A stretch of DNA of 64,000 nt from Bacteroidales bacterium (lineage in GTDB: Bacteria > Bacteroidota > Bacteroidia > Bacteroidales > UBA932), in NCBI GenBank assembly GCA_017399905.1, contig JAFQAR010000002.1, positions 1 to 64,000 on the forward strand, written 5' to 3'. The notes under the pieces were generated by a model. The model saw nothing but the letters and a program-made list of their open reading frames with translations, ran no database searches and was not told the origin of the DNA. The position numbers and the translations under genes were made by a program. Shown in pieces: positions 50,171 through 59,132 of this stretch. The first letter of the stretch is position 1; every line of letters starts with the position of its first letter.

Positions 50171-52423
50171 CTACAGGCCCAGCTCCTCAATGATGCGGGT
50201 CATGCCGGCGTAGCGGTCGATGGTCCATAGGATGAACCTGATGTCCACGCAGACGCATTTGTTGTAGTCCGGAGTATACCATACGTCGCTGGCGAGGGAC
50301 TCCTTGTTGCCGTCGAAGGCCAGTCCGATGAGCTCACCGCGGGAGTTCAGGACAGGGCTTCCGGAGTTGCCTCCTGTGATGTCGTTGTCTGTCATGAAAT
50401 TGACATACATATCCTTTCCGTCAGGTCCGAATCCCCATCTGCCCCAGTCTCCGCTACGGTAAAGCAGATACTGACGGTCGTCAAGACGGAAGTCGTAGTC
50501 AGAAGGGTCATGCTTCTCGAGGATGCCGGCAGGGGTTGTCTTCCAGTCGCATACCATGCCGTCGCGCGGTTCTATACCTCCTACCGTTCCATATGTGAGG
50601 CGCATCGTCGAATTGGCGTCTGGATACTGCACTATGCCCTTGTCAAGACGCATCTGATAAAGTGCATGGGTGTATTCCCTGTTGAGGTTGAGTCGTCTGT
50701 TTTCCCCCTCTATCTTCTGGATTTCTTCATTGAATACCACCACCTTCATGTTCTGCATGAAACGGAAGAACGGGTCGTCGAAATAATCGGCTACGGTGTG
50801 CTCTTCTTCGAGGAAGGTTTCAAGCCTGCCCAGATCTGTCATGAAACTGTTCTCCCAAATGGTTTCCGCAATTTTTTCTGCGTCAGCCTTGCCCTCAGCC
50901 GTCTTGTATGCGTCTGCAAGTTCCATATGATAGTCTCCCCAGAAGGATCTGTCAACGTTGGCGTAGAACTCCCTGACCGCAAAAGCGAACAGGTCCTTCT
51001 CCACTCTGAGGTCTATCTTTTCGTATTCGTTCATGAGGGACTTCACGATCTTCCTGAATTTCTTTCCGCAGAAGCGGTGGCAGCGGCAACATTCCTCCTC
51101 TGCGGGGTCGGGGCCGTCAGTCAGCTCCATAGGCTTCTTCGGCTTGATTCCGTTGGCGTTGAGGACTTCGCTGCGGATATTGTTCACCCTGTGACATGCC
51201 CTGACGATGCGGGTGCCCCTGATGATAGTCTCCCTGAAATAGTTGACGTCATTCTCCAGCTTTTCCACATCCTTGTAGACCTTGTCCAACCGTTCGAGCA
51301 GGTCGCCCCAACGGTCCGTCCGTTCAGGAGAAGCCCCGATCCATTCCTGAAGTTCCTTCTCTATCTCCCTCTTGCTGTCGATCACATCAAAACGGTTGAT
51401 GCACTCCACCTGTCCGCTGAAAAGCTCCTGCACGTTGCTGAGACTGAAATAATAGTCAGAATATTTGAGCCTTATCTCCGGGTCCGCATCCATCCATCTG
51501 CTGATGATCTTCATCTGCTCTCCTCTTAGCCTGTTGCTTGCAGGATGTTTATGTGTGTTGTTGAATCCGGCCTTGAACGAGCTGCTGTATCTGTTGGTGC
51601 TGCCGGGGTATCCGATGATCATGGCATAATCACCGGCCTTGTACCCGTCAAGCGATATCTTTAGTTTTGCAGCAGGTTTCATCGGTATGTTTTCTTCCGA
51701 ATATTCTGCAGGAGAACCGTCCGGTGCGGTGTAGATGCGGTATAGGGCAAAATCGCACTTGTGCTGAGGCCACTCCCAGTTGTCTATGTCGCCGCCGAAG
51801 GCCGCCGACGACACAGGAGGCGCTGCCACAAGGCGTACGTCTCTGTATACGACATATAAGGCAAGGTAATACTTCGATCCGCTCCACATAGATGAAAGGA
51901 GGGCTTCCAGACCTGTCTCCTTGCTGTATTTCTGCTCCATGAGATAGCTGAGCCTTCTGATGCCGTCTCCTTTTCCGATGCGTCTCTGCTCTATTTTCAG
52001 AGCTTCGACCTCTTCCGTGACATCAATCACCTTCTTCAGGAAATACACGCTCTTTCCCTTGATGTTGACCTCTTCTTCCGATTTCATCGCCCAGAATCCT
52101 TCGTCAAGGTAGTTGTGTTCCGGAGTACTCAGGGCATGCACGTCACCGTATGCGCAATGGTGGTTGGTGATCAGAAGTCCCTGATCGGAAATCATACTTC
52201 CCGTACATCCGAACTCCATGGATACCACGGCGTCAGAAACCGATGCTCCAGATGCATCGGCATTGTATATCTCCCTTGCGGACAATTCAAGTCCGCGTTC
52301 CTGCATCTTCTTCTCCAGTGCGGCATCGATGGCGTTTATCATCCACATTCCCTCGTCCGCAATCGCACTCTGGCTGCCGGTCAGGGCAGCCAGAATGATA
52401 GTTATAAGTAAGGTCTTCTTCAT
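50171..52423 (-). CDS. S46 dipeptidyl-peptidase (DPP7/DPP11 family)
   Basis: A 750-residue periplasmic serine exopeptidase that releases dipeptides from oligopeptides. Signal peptide about 1-22. Catalytic His89 lies in LLITNHHCAYGDV, the Asp in WEWPQHKCDFALYRIY and Ser687 in ITGGNSGSPVLNSRGE. The chymotrypsin-like core is interrupted by the family's large helical domain. The residue 25 positions after the nucleophile (Gly673 in P. gingivalis DPP7) is Ser here, so specificity cannot be assigned. A Cys-rich patch (EEECCRCHRFCGKK, about 455) is unusual. Its ATG overlaps the stop of the upstream ferredoxin gene by one base. Confidence 0.93.
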   Translation of the reverse strand: MKKTLLITIILAALTGSQSAIADEGMWMINAIDAALEKKMQERGLELSAREIYNADASGASVSDAVVSMEFGCTGSMISDQGLLITNHHCAYGDVHALSTPEHNYLDEGFWAMKSEEEVNIKGKSVYFLKKVIDVTEEVEALKIEQRRIGKGDGIRRLSYLMEQKYSKETGLEALLSSMWSGSKYYLALYVVYRDVRLVAAPPVSSAAFGGDIDNWEWPQHKCDFALYRIYTAPDGSPAEYSEENIPMKPAAKLKISLDGYKAGDYAMIIGYPGSTNRYSSSFKAGFNNTHKHPASNRLRGEQMKIISRWMDADPEIRLKYSDYYFSLSNVQELFSGQVECINRFDVIDSKREIEKELQEWIGASPERTDRWGDLLERLDKVYKDVEKLENDVNYFRETIIRGTRIVRACHRVNNIRSEVLNANGIKPKKPMELTDGPDPAEEECCRCHRFCGKKFRKIVKSLMNEYEKIDLRVEKDLFAFAVREFYANVDRSFWGDYHMELADAYKTAEGKADAEKIAETIWENSFMTDLGRLETFLEEEHTVADYFDDPFFRFMQNMKVVVFNEEIQKIEGENRRLNLNREYTHALYQMRLDKGIVQYPDANSTMRLTYGTVGGIEPRDGMVCDWKTTPAGILEKHDPSDYDFRLDDRQYLLYRSGDWGRWGFGPDGKDMYVNFMTDNDITGGNSGSPVLNSRGELIGLAFDGNKESLASDVWYTPDYNKCVCVDIRFILWTIDRYAGMTRIIEELGL

Positions 52424-54438
52424 TATTCGGTATATTCGTATGATGTACCAGGAGTCTTGAAGCTGAGCTTCGCCGGCTCCTCGCGAACGTCATCCTTCTT
52501 GTATGTGATGGTCCATGTCTCCATTGTCATGAGTTCCCAAAGCTTTTCCTCGGTCATAGGATCTGCATAACGTATCTGAATGGCTGGCTGGAGATCCTTG
52601 TTGAGGTCGAGATATACTCCGATCACACCGTCAAACCTTGAAAGATGGTTGCTCAGGAACGGCATGTTGCGCAGTATGATAGGCTTCTCGTAGTTCTTGT
52701 CCACGATTTCGTAGACATACTGGGTCTTGTCTCCGGCTTCCTCGATACGGCTCTTCCACTGCACCCTGAAAGGCGAGAACATGTTCCTGATGAACTCCTC
52801 TGTACTTACGGTTCCGGTCACACCTTCGTAGTCCTCGAACTTGTAGTTCAGCTCCATTGCCTTGGTTCCGCCGCCGTGTACCGGCATGTCGAGAGTCTCC
52901 TTCTCCACGATCTCCTCGAACCAGTCCTCGTCAAGGTCCTCAGACGGATCCATGAACACGCGGACGATGAGAGGACAAGCGAACTCAGTCTCCAGACCGT
53001 AGATCTTCTTTCCGGTAAGGCGCATCTGCATGCCGAGGTAGTTGATGTCCATCTTGTCGTACATGCCCTCGGTGCGGATGGTCACCACCTTCAGCGAATC
53101 CGTCGCAGCCGGATCCGGAGTCTGCACCCTGAACTTTGAAGGAACATAAATGGCCTCCTGGATCTTCTCAGGGGTGGTCTTTGCCGGATCGTAGAGGATG
53201 TCGGCCGCATGTCTCTTCACATATGTCTTCACACCGTAAACGCCGGCGATCTTCTGAAGCTTCGCCTTGAACGCCATCGAACTTCCGTAGCACTTCACAG
53301 AGCGAAGTCCGTCTATCGAAAGGGTCTGAAGCGTAGAAGGATCCACAACCTGTGTAACCGTGCCGTCTTCCGCAACATTCTCGATACCCCACTCCATGTC
53401 GATGGTAGGGAGCTCGAACTTTCCGCCGGCCCACATTCCGAAGGCGATGAGCGCTACGGTAAGGACTGCAGGTACGAATTTCCAAAATCCGCCCTTGCAC
53501 TTGCGTGAAACGCCGACCTTCAATGCGCCGGTGCTGCAGGCTGCCACACATTCGCCGCAAAGCGTACAGTCGACCGAATCCACCTTTCCGTTCACGCATG
53601 ACTTGATGTCGATATGATATGGACATTTCTTCATGCAGAGGCCGCAGTTGTTGCAGGCCGCCTGATCCTTCATCACATGCAGGATCTGGAGCTTAGGCTT
53701 CGCATGGAACACTTCGAGAAGATATCCGACGATGCAGAATCCTCCGAGAAGTACGGCCCATGGAATGTCGGCACCAAGAACGTCAGCCACATAATATGCT
53801 CCGAAGAGCACTCCGATCCATACCCAGAACTTCAACGTATTGGAGATCGCTCCGAGCGGACAGAGGTAGCGGCACCAGAACATGTCGATGAAGAAGCTTC
53901 CGAGAACGACGACGCTGATGCTCACAATCGACATCCAGAGGGTTATCTCTCCCTTGAAGCCTGTAGCCACAGCATAGTATGGATCGAGGTTCTTGCAGAA
54001 CAGCTCGCTCGCATTCACCGTCATGTAGAAGATCCAGAACACAAGGGCATATTTCACAATGCGGAGCACCTTGTCCAGAACCGATCCGTTGCGCACCTTG
54101 ATGCCCTTGATGTGCATGGCATTACGTGCCTTGCCGAGAAGGTCCTGCACGGTGCCCAGAGGGCAGATGTATGCGCAGAAGAGCTTGCTGAACAGCACCA
54201 CGGCCGCAACCAAGGCGATACCCATCATCACCTGGACTGACGACATGCTGCACGGAAGGCTGTTGTTGGCCAGATATGTGGCCAGCGCCTGAAGACCTCC
54301 CATCGGGCAGTAGGTCTCAGGGTCCACGGCTTCCTCAGAAGGAATTATGCCGGTAATGAATACAATCAGGGCCGCAAGCACTCCCCACTGAAGGAGATAC
54401 TTGGGCCAGTTTCTCAATATTGTAGATCGTTTTGCCAT
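52423..54438 (-). CDS. NapH-like membrane ferredoxin with C-terminal HMA-like region
   Basis: A 671-residue polytopic electron-transfer protein. An N-terminal membrane core has two CxxxCP motifs (C88-C92 in FCAYICPLG, C189-C193 in WCRYLCPLG). Two 4Fe-4S clusters follow (CNNCGLCMKKCP at 262-273, CTLCGECVAAC at 291-301), then another helix (about 318-338). The remaining 330 residues are soluble; about 370-435 resembles an HMA fold (IDGLRSVKCYGSSMAFKAKL, AGVYGVKTYVKRHAADILYD) without the CxxC metal site. NapH/CcoG relatives pass electrons from quinol to periplasmic or maturation partners; the role here is unknown. Coupled by 1-nt overlap to the S46 peptidase. Confidence 0.85.
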   Translation of the reverse strand: MAKRSTILRNWPKYLLQWGVLAALIVFITGIIPSEEAVDPETYCPMGGLQALATYLANNSLPCSMSSVQVMMGIALVAAVVLFSKLFCAYICPLGTVQDLLGKARNAMHIKGIKVRNGSVLDKVLRIVKYALVFWIFYMTVNASELFCKNLDPYYAVATGFKGEITLWMSIVSISVVVLGSFFIDMFWCRYLCPLGAISNTLKFWVWIGVLFGAYYVADVLGADIPWAVLLGGFCIVGYLLEVFHAKPKLQILHVMKDQAACNNCGLCMKKCPYHIDIKSCVNGKVDSVDCTLCGECVAACSTGALKVGVSRKCKGGFWKFVPAVLTVALIAFGMWAGGKFELPTIDMEWGIENVAEDGTVTQVVDPSTLQTLSIDGLRSVKCYGSSMAFKAKLQKIAGVYGVKTYVKRHAADILYDPAKTTPEKIQEAIYVPSKFRVQTPDPAATDSLKVVTIRTEGMYDKMDINYLGMQMRLTGKKIYGLETEFACPLIVRVFMDPSEDLDEDWFEEIVEKETLDMPVHGGGTKAMELNYKFEDYEGVTGTVSTEEFIRNMFSPFRVQWKSRIEEAGDKTQYVYEIVDKNYEKPIILRNMPFLSNHLSRFDGVIGVYLDLNKDLQPAIQIRYADPMTEEKLWELMTMETWTITYKKDDVREEPAKLSFKTPGTSYEYTE

Positions 54439-54663
54439 ATCGAAAATATGTTTGGTTTTCTTTCAATCGCATTTTGCACGAAGATAATGAATTCCGTCCG
54501 TTCTGCCAATTTTCTTTCAGGTTTTGCATTGTAGCAAGATAGGAATAATCGCAAGATCAGGCAATACTCTGAAATGGAAAATGCATAATCTTCATGATCG
54601 GCATCGGTCTGGAGCCGAACGAAACAGCCAGGATGCTCCTCTCCGACAAGAGGACCATGGTAT

Positions 54664-54710
54664 AACAGCAAGAGAAGGGTGCGGAATTTCCGTACCCTTC
54701 TCTTGCTGTT
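54664..54710. terminator. Terminator of the fimbrillin/FISUMP gene
   Basis: A 47-nt near-perfect palindrome AACAGCAAGAGAAGGGT ... ACCCTTCTCTTGCTGTT, 18 nt beyond the converging stop. 54439-54663 upstream shows no gene. Confidence 0.75.
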
Positions 54711-54728
54711 CGATTGTTTATAATCCCG

Positions 54729-56303
54729 TTATTCCTTGTCCTTCACGCAGCGGATGGAGGCTCCGGCTAGGAAGCCGGCGAAGGCTACGGTCACCTTTTC
54801 GTTGGATGCGTTGTATGTCGGCATCATGTAGTAGTACTGGATGTTCTTGAGACTTCCGTCAGTGTTTGTCGTGTGCTGGTAGTATGACGAACCGATGATG
54901 TATGACATCACGCCGTAGATGCCGTCGTAAGTGGTTGAGATGTATGTTCCGTTTGCAGTGACGGAAGTCTTGTTGCGGGCGCTGGCGAACTGCCACTCCC
55001 ATCCTGCTTCCTTGAGGGCGGTGAGGCTTGCGCCCTTGATAGTAGCGTCGTAGTATGCGCCGTCTGTGTTGACCATCGCGCTGTTCGAGCAGTGGCCCAC
55101 AAGGCCTGTCATCTCTGCAACGGTAGGGATGTGCCAGCCTTCAGGGCAGATTCCCTGGCATCCCTCGAAGGATGCGGCATTGTCGGCATTGAGCTCCTCT
55201 ACACCGAATGCTGTGGCTGCGTCATAAAGAAGTCCGAGGCTTTCGACGAGTGCCGGATCGGCAACCTTGTCGACATTTGCAGCCGGATACCAGATGCCGG
55301 CATCCTCTGTAGGATCGCTTGAAACCGTACGTCCACGTGGGATGAAACGGAGGTTCTCGGCCATCCAGGTATTTCCGTCGGCAAGAGTCACAGTTGTATA
55401 TTCCACGCCGTCATAGACGAAGTATCCGTCGTATTCGGTGAATTCGACAGGAAGTTCCTCGGTGGTGCTGCCGCCCTCGAATCCGATCTCACCCTCGTCT
55501 GTCCAGTTCTCGATCTCGCCCGATGCGCTTACGGTCATGTTGTCCTGCACGAGACGGGCATTGATAGTATATTGGCCGCCGGACTTGAGGGTCATCTCTG
55601 CGAGAGGCTGGGTTATCTTCTTACCGTTTGAGAGGCTCACCTCGATGGAGAGCTTCGATGTGCCTGGGATGATGATGGCTGTCCATCTTTCGCCGGCTAC
55701 GGATTCGTAGGCCATTACAGGACCGTCATACTGGGTGTCCATGCCTCCGGTAAGTTCGGAAACTGTCATTTCCGCTACGTTGATGTCTGCTCCGACAGGA
55801 CTTCCTGCGATGCCGACGCTCTCGACAGATGCTCCGGACTGGTTGTCGATGTTGATGACGATCTTTGTCATCAGATGCTTGAAGACCATTGTGATGGCAT
55901 TAGGAGTAGGTAGGACTCCCTTCTTTGATGCAGCCATGAAGTCGGCCGCTCCGATGCCCTCGGTCTGGTCGTATACGCAGAAATATGCGGTAGGGACACC
56001 GTTTTCTTTGTAAGGATAATATGCATATACATCAGCTTCCGAATAAGCGTCTGCATACCACATGAGGTCTCCTGAGAATACGTTTCCGTCGAAGGTGAGG
56101 CATGCGTTGTCTGCGTAGTTCTCCGTTCCGTTCACCTTTGCCATTGTGAAGCCGATCTTGTCTCCGTTCTCGAAGTTGACTTCAGTGGCCTTTGTTATCA
56201 CAGGCTCGACCTGGACCTTTCCCGGAAGAGTCTCCGGCTCTGCTGTGCGCTGGCAGGCTGCCAATGCAAGCGCTGCGAGTGCGAATGAAATGTAACGTTT
56301 CAT
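54729..56303 (-). CDS. Fimbrillin-like lipoprotein with FISUMP domain
   Basis: A 524-residue lipoprotein (LALAAC, Cys17). The N-terminal part (about 20-275) resembles the Mfa-like/fimbrillin family (VEPVITKATEVNFENGDKIG, MVFKHLMTKIVINIDNQSGA, INARLVQDNMTV). The C-terminal part (about 290-524) is a FISUMP domain (TTVTLADGNTWMAENLRFIP, GICPEGWHIPTVAEMTGLVG, AGFLAGASIRCVKD). It may be a fimbrial tip or surface adhesin subunit. It lies downstream of the DUF6850 gene on the same strand, separated by 89 nt that hold a dispersed repeat. Confidence 0.82.
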   Translation of the reverse strand: MKRYISFALAALALAACQRTAEPETLPGKVQVEPVITKATEVNFENGDKIGFTMAKVNGTENYADNACLTFDGNVFSGDLMWYADAYSEADVYAYYPYKENGVPTAYFCVYDQTEGIGAADFMAASKKGVLPTPNAITMVFKHLMTKIVINIDNQSGASVESVGIAGSPVGADINVAEMTVSELTGGMDTQYDGPVMAYESVAGERWTAIIIPGTSKLSIEVSLSNGKKITQPLAEMTLKSGGQYTINARLVQDNMTVSASGEIENWTDEGEIGFEGGSTTEELPVEFTEYDGYFVYDGVEYTTVTLADGNTWMAENLRFIPRGRTVSSDPTEDAGIWYPAANVDKVADPALVESLGLLYDAATAFGVEELNADNAASFEGCQGICPEGWHIPTVAEMTGLVGHCSNSAMVNTDGAYYDATIKGASLTALKEAGWEWQFASARNKTSVTANGTYISTTYDGIYGVMSYIIGSSYYQHTTNTDGSLKNIQYYYMMPTYNASNEKVTVAFAGFLAGASIRCVKDKE

Positions 56304-56344
56304 GATATCTTGTCTTTAGTTTTGTTTCTCATTATACTTTTACG

Positions 56345-56383
56345 GATTGCCACGTCAGGACTTCGTCCTTCCTCGCAATGACG
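56345..56383. repeat. Dispersed intergenic repeat
   Basis: GATTGCCACGTCAGGAC-TTC-GTCCTTCCTCGCAATGACG. The hairpin AGGAC/GTCCT is flanked by ATTGCC/GCAAT. It is of the ATTGCGAGGAAGGACGAAGTC type seen between genes in many Bacteroidetes. Confidence 0.6.
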
Positions 56384-56392
56384 TAAGAATCT

Positions 56393-57907
56393 TTAAAATG
56401 TCACTCCTACGGCAAGGCCTGCATTATAGCGGCCGGATCCGTCGATGTGGCGGAGACCGAAACCATGTACGACCGTGCCTTCGGCTTCAATATACATGCC
56501 TTTGCGGAAATTGTATCTTGCCGCTATTCCGGCCCTCAGATGCTGCGCCGTGATGTATTCCATGTGCATGTCATACCACTCCTGCAGTCTGTACGGGCTT
56601 GTCTGCACTCCGGACTCCTCGGAAGCCATCCGGCTTTCCTCGTCTGCCCGTCCTGCGCCATATCCCGCCCGTACCTTCAGGTCGAACCTTCCGACCCCGT
56701 ATACGGTGGCGTCCGCCTGTACCTTCCACGTGAGAAGCGTTCTTGTGCAGACGTAAGGATATATCTGCGAAGATGCGGAATTCTCCATGTTTACATCGGC
56801 CTTCAGCCGGGCCTCGAACCTCTCTGCCACGAAGCCGTATTCCGGCGATATCTTCCAGGTCCTTTCAGACAATATCCTGTTCCAACCGTGGTTGAACACG
56901 TTTGTGACGCCGTTTTCAGTGATTTTCTCCAGTACGGACTCGGACATGTTGCGCTCCTTCATGAGGAGGCCGAGGCGGAGACGGTGCTGACCGTCGGAGC
57001 CGCCGGTCCTGTAGAAGAGGTCTGCGGATATCTCGTCTCCTGGGAACCTGAACCAGATGTATTCCTTCTCTCCGACGCTGCCCGAAGTATGCAGGTACAT
57101 GATGTCGGCCAGGAAGTTCCTGAACTGGAACTGGCCCGATCCTCCGAACGAGAATTCCTTCACAGGGAAGCCGTTGACTCCCGCTTCGTCAAGGTGCAGT
57201 CCGCTGCCTGTCCATACGGAGTGTACTCCGTACATGAGGCCCTTGTCGAGAAAGGCGTAATATGAGGATTCGGTCGTGCCGACCTGTTCGGGATCGACGG
57301 ACTCGGAAGTCTTTCTGAATATGGCGGAAGCTCCCGCCGCAAAATCTCCTTTATGGAACATGAAGCCCGGAGCGACGGTCATGTCGAGCCTCCAGTTCGT
57401 GTGCCTGAGGTCCTTGCGCTTTGACATGTTCGCCGATGCGAAGTCCATGGCGGCGCCGATGCGCCAATGTTCCGCCACGTCGTATGAAAGTCCTCCGTCA
57501 AAGCCGTAGGTCTGCATGGTCTTGCGGCCAGGGGTGAACTCCAGCACATCCACAGGATAGTATCCCGGCTGTATGAACATCGATCCGCACATTCCGTAGC
57601 CTTCGGTCTGAGTGAACGAGAACGAGCCGGCAAACGAGATGCGCTCGAGATGCCTGATGCTGGCGGTGGAGGCACCTGCGCTCCATCCTTCCTCCGCTTC
57701 CCAGGAGTCGCGGAATCCGCCTCCTGTGTAGCTGCCGGATATCTCCGCATACGAACGCGAAACCGTATCCTGGCGTATTCCAGTGATGTTGTCCGTGCTG
57801 TTCCAGAAATTGTTCCTGAACACCCTTTCGTAGGTCTGCGCATGAAGGCCGGCCTGACTGAAGACCAGCAGGCACAAGGCAAACAGTATGTTTCTTGACT
57901 TATTCAT
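56393..57907 (-). CDS. DUF6850 outer-membrane beta-barrel protein
   Basis: A 504-residue predicted outer-membrane barrel: signal peptide MNKSRNILFALCLLVFSQAG, then repeated amphipathic strands ending SGRYNAGLAVGVTF with a terminal Phe. The N-terminus NNFWNSTDNITGIRQDTVSR and SYAEISGSYTGGGFRDSWE fits the DUF6850 family found next to DUF4876 and TonB receptors. Start ATG 57907 overlaps the DUF4876 gene by 8 nt, indicating coupling; upstream residues in the same frame belong to that gene. Function unknown. Confidence 0.75.
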   Translation of the reverse strand: MNKSRNILFALCLLVFSQAGLHAQTYERVFRNNFWNSTDNITGIRQDTVSRSYAEISGSYTGGGFRDSWEAEEGWSAGASTASIRHLERISFAGSFSFTQTEGYGMCGSMFIQPGYYPVDVLEFTPGRKTMQTYGFDGGLSYDVAEHWRIGAAMDFASANMSKRKDLRHTNWRLDMTVAPGFMFHKGDFAAGASAIFRKTSESVDPEQVGTTESSYYAFLDKGLMYGVHSVWTGSGLHLDEAGVNGFPVKEFSFGGSGQFQFRNFLADIMYLHTSGSVGEKEYIWFRFPGDEISADLFYRTGGSDGQHRLRLGLLMKERNMSESVLEKITENGVTNVFNHGWNRILSERTWKISPEYGFVAERFEARLKADVNMENSASSQIYPYVCTRTLLTWKVQADATVYGVGRFDLKVRAGYGAGRADEESRMASEESGVQTSPYRLQEWYDMHMEYITAQHLRAGIAARYNFRKGMYIEAEGTVVHGFGLRHIDGSGRYNAGLAVGVTF

Positions 57908-59126
57908 GCAGAGACTGTTGAGATGTTTCGTAGAAATCGTTGAGGGAGTTGTTCGTGTCGGTGAGGACCTCATAACCTGCGCTTGCAGTCATGGCCTCGT
58001 CCGTCTTGCGCATGAGGCTTCTTCCGAGATATGTGTCCGTCTGGAGCACATAACCCGCGTCGAGCGACGGCACGAGACGTTTGGTATTGTTCGCCGACCT
58101 TGCGTCAAACACCTCCACGGCATCGATCACCCATTCGAAAGGCACCTTCACCACATAGTCGGACAAACTTCCCGGAACAGGTGTCATGTTGTCCGTGACG
58201 CCCACGAACTCCTGGATGGTCATACCTTCCGCCTTGAACAGCACAAGTGTAGGTGAACTGTTGGACAAGGTGTAGGCATTGGCCTTTCCTGTCTTTATGA
58301 CGACGTCAAGGTATCTGTCGGTCGAGATTTTGTCTCCCGGTGCCGGATGGAACATCGTGTTAGGGAAATAGGTGTTGTTGTAGCACACGAAGAAGCCTTC
58401 CCTGTTGAGGTTGACGGAAAGCGGATACTGTATCGTATGGTCTATCGCTCCACGTGCACATACCACCGCATCCTCGCCAGGCTGAAGAGGGAAATCGTCT
58501 CCGTCTCCCGGGAACTGCCATATGGCCTGGATCACAGGAAGGAAGTCCACGAGGGTGCTTTCTCCTGTGGCCGGATCCTTCGTCAGCCAAGGGTTTGCTC
58601 CGTTCGAGTTGTAAGGAGACAAGGTGCCGAAGCACAGCCCGTCAAGATATTGCACGTTGAAGTCGTTGTTGTGCAGGATGAAGTACTGGTCCGCCTGGTA
58701 TGTGCCCTCCTGAGGCAGCTTGAGGCAGCCTCCGCAGTAGATCTCCTTTATCACGATCGAGCCTGATCTCGAATGTGAAAGCTTGAGCTTCAGTTCCGCA
58801 GAACCTCCGTTCACGACGAATTTGTCGGCCGAACCGTTGTATATGTCCGATTCCTGACGGTCGCTCATGTTGATCCTGTACATTCCGTCAGGCACTTTGA
58901 AGACGGCTGTTCCGGTGGCGTCGGTGTTGAGCGTATAGCGGCTTGCCGTATTCATGTCCTCGACGTTCACCGGCACACCTTCATGTGCGGCATCCTCATG
59001 TCCCTGAGGATATACCGCACTGACCGTCAGGACGTTCAGGCTCTCCTTGTAAGGGTCGGAGTTCCTGATGTCCGTGCATGCCGCCAATGTGAATATGGCC
59101 GTCAGTATGTATGATATTCTTTTCAT
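57900..59126 (-). CDS. DUF4876 lipoprotein
   Basis: A 408-residue lipoprotein (FTLAAC, Cys17). Residues about 28-130 form a carboxypeptidase-regulatory-like or Ig domain (GVPVNVEDMNTASRYTLNTD, ATGTAVFKVPDGMYRIN). The DUF4876 domain follows (IVIKEIYCGGCLKLPQEGTY, DQYFILHNNDFNVQYLDGLC, GYVLQTDTYLGRSLM), with similarity in layout to lamin-tail-like domains. It sits 6 nt after the receptor gene and overlaps DUF6850. Probably the surface partner of the receptor. Confidence 0.82.
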   Translation of the reverse strand: MKRISYILTAIFTLAACTDIRNSDPYKESLNVLTVSAVYPQGHEDAAHEGVPVNVEDMNTASRYTLNTDATGTAVFKVPDGMYRINMSDRQESDIYNGSADKFVVNGGSAELKLKLSHSRSGSIVIKEIYCGGCLKLPQEGTYQADQYFILHNNDFNVQYLDGLCFGTLSPYNSNGANPWLTKDPATGESTLVDFLPVIQAIWQFPGDGDDFPLQPGEDAVVCARGAIDHTIQYPLSVNLNREGFFVCYNNTYFPNTMFHPAPGDKISTDRYLDVVIKTGKANAYTLSNSSPTLVLFKAEGMTIQEFVGVTDNMTPVPGSLSDYVVKVPFEWVIDAVEVFDARSANNTKRLVPSLDAGYVLQTDTYLGRSLMRKTDEAMTASAGYEVLTDTNNSLNDFYETSQQSLHE

Positions 59127-59132
59127 TCTCTT

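Noticed and set aside
50510-51529. 339-codon frame opposite the S46 peptidase
   Set aside because: Antisense shadow of a conserved enzyme; no domain or initiation signal.
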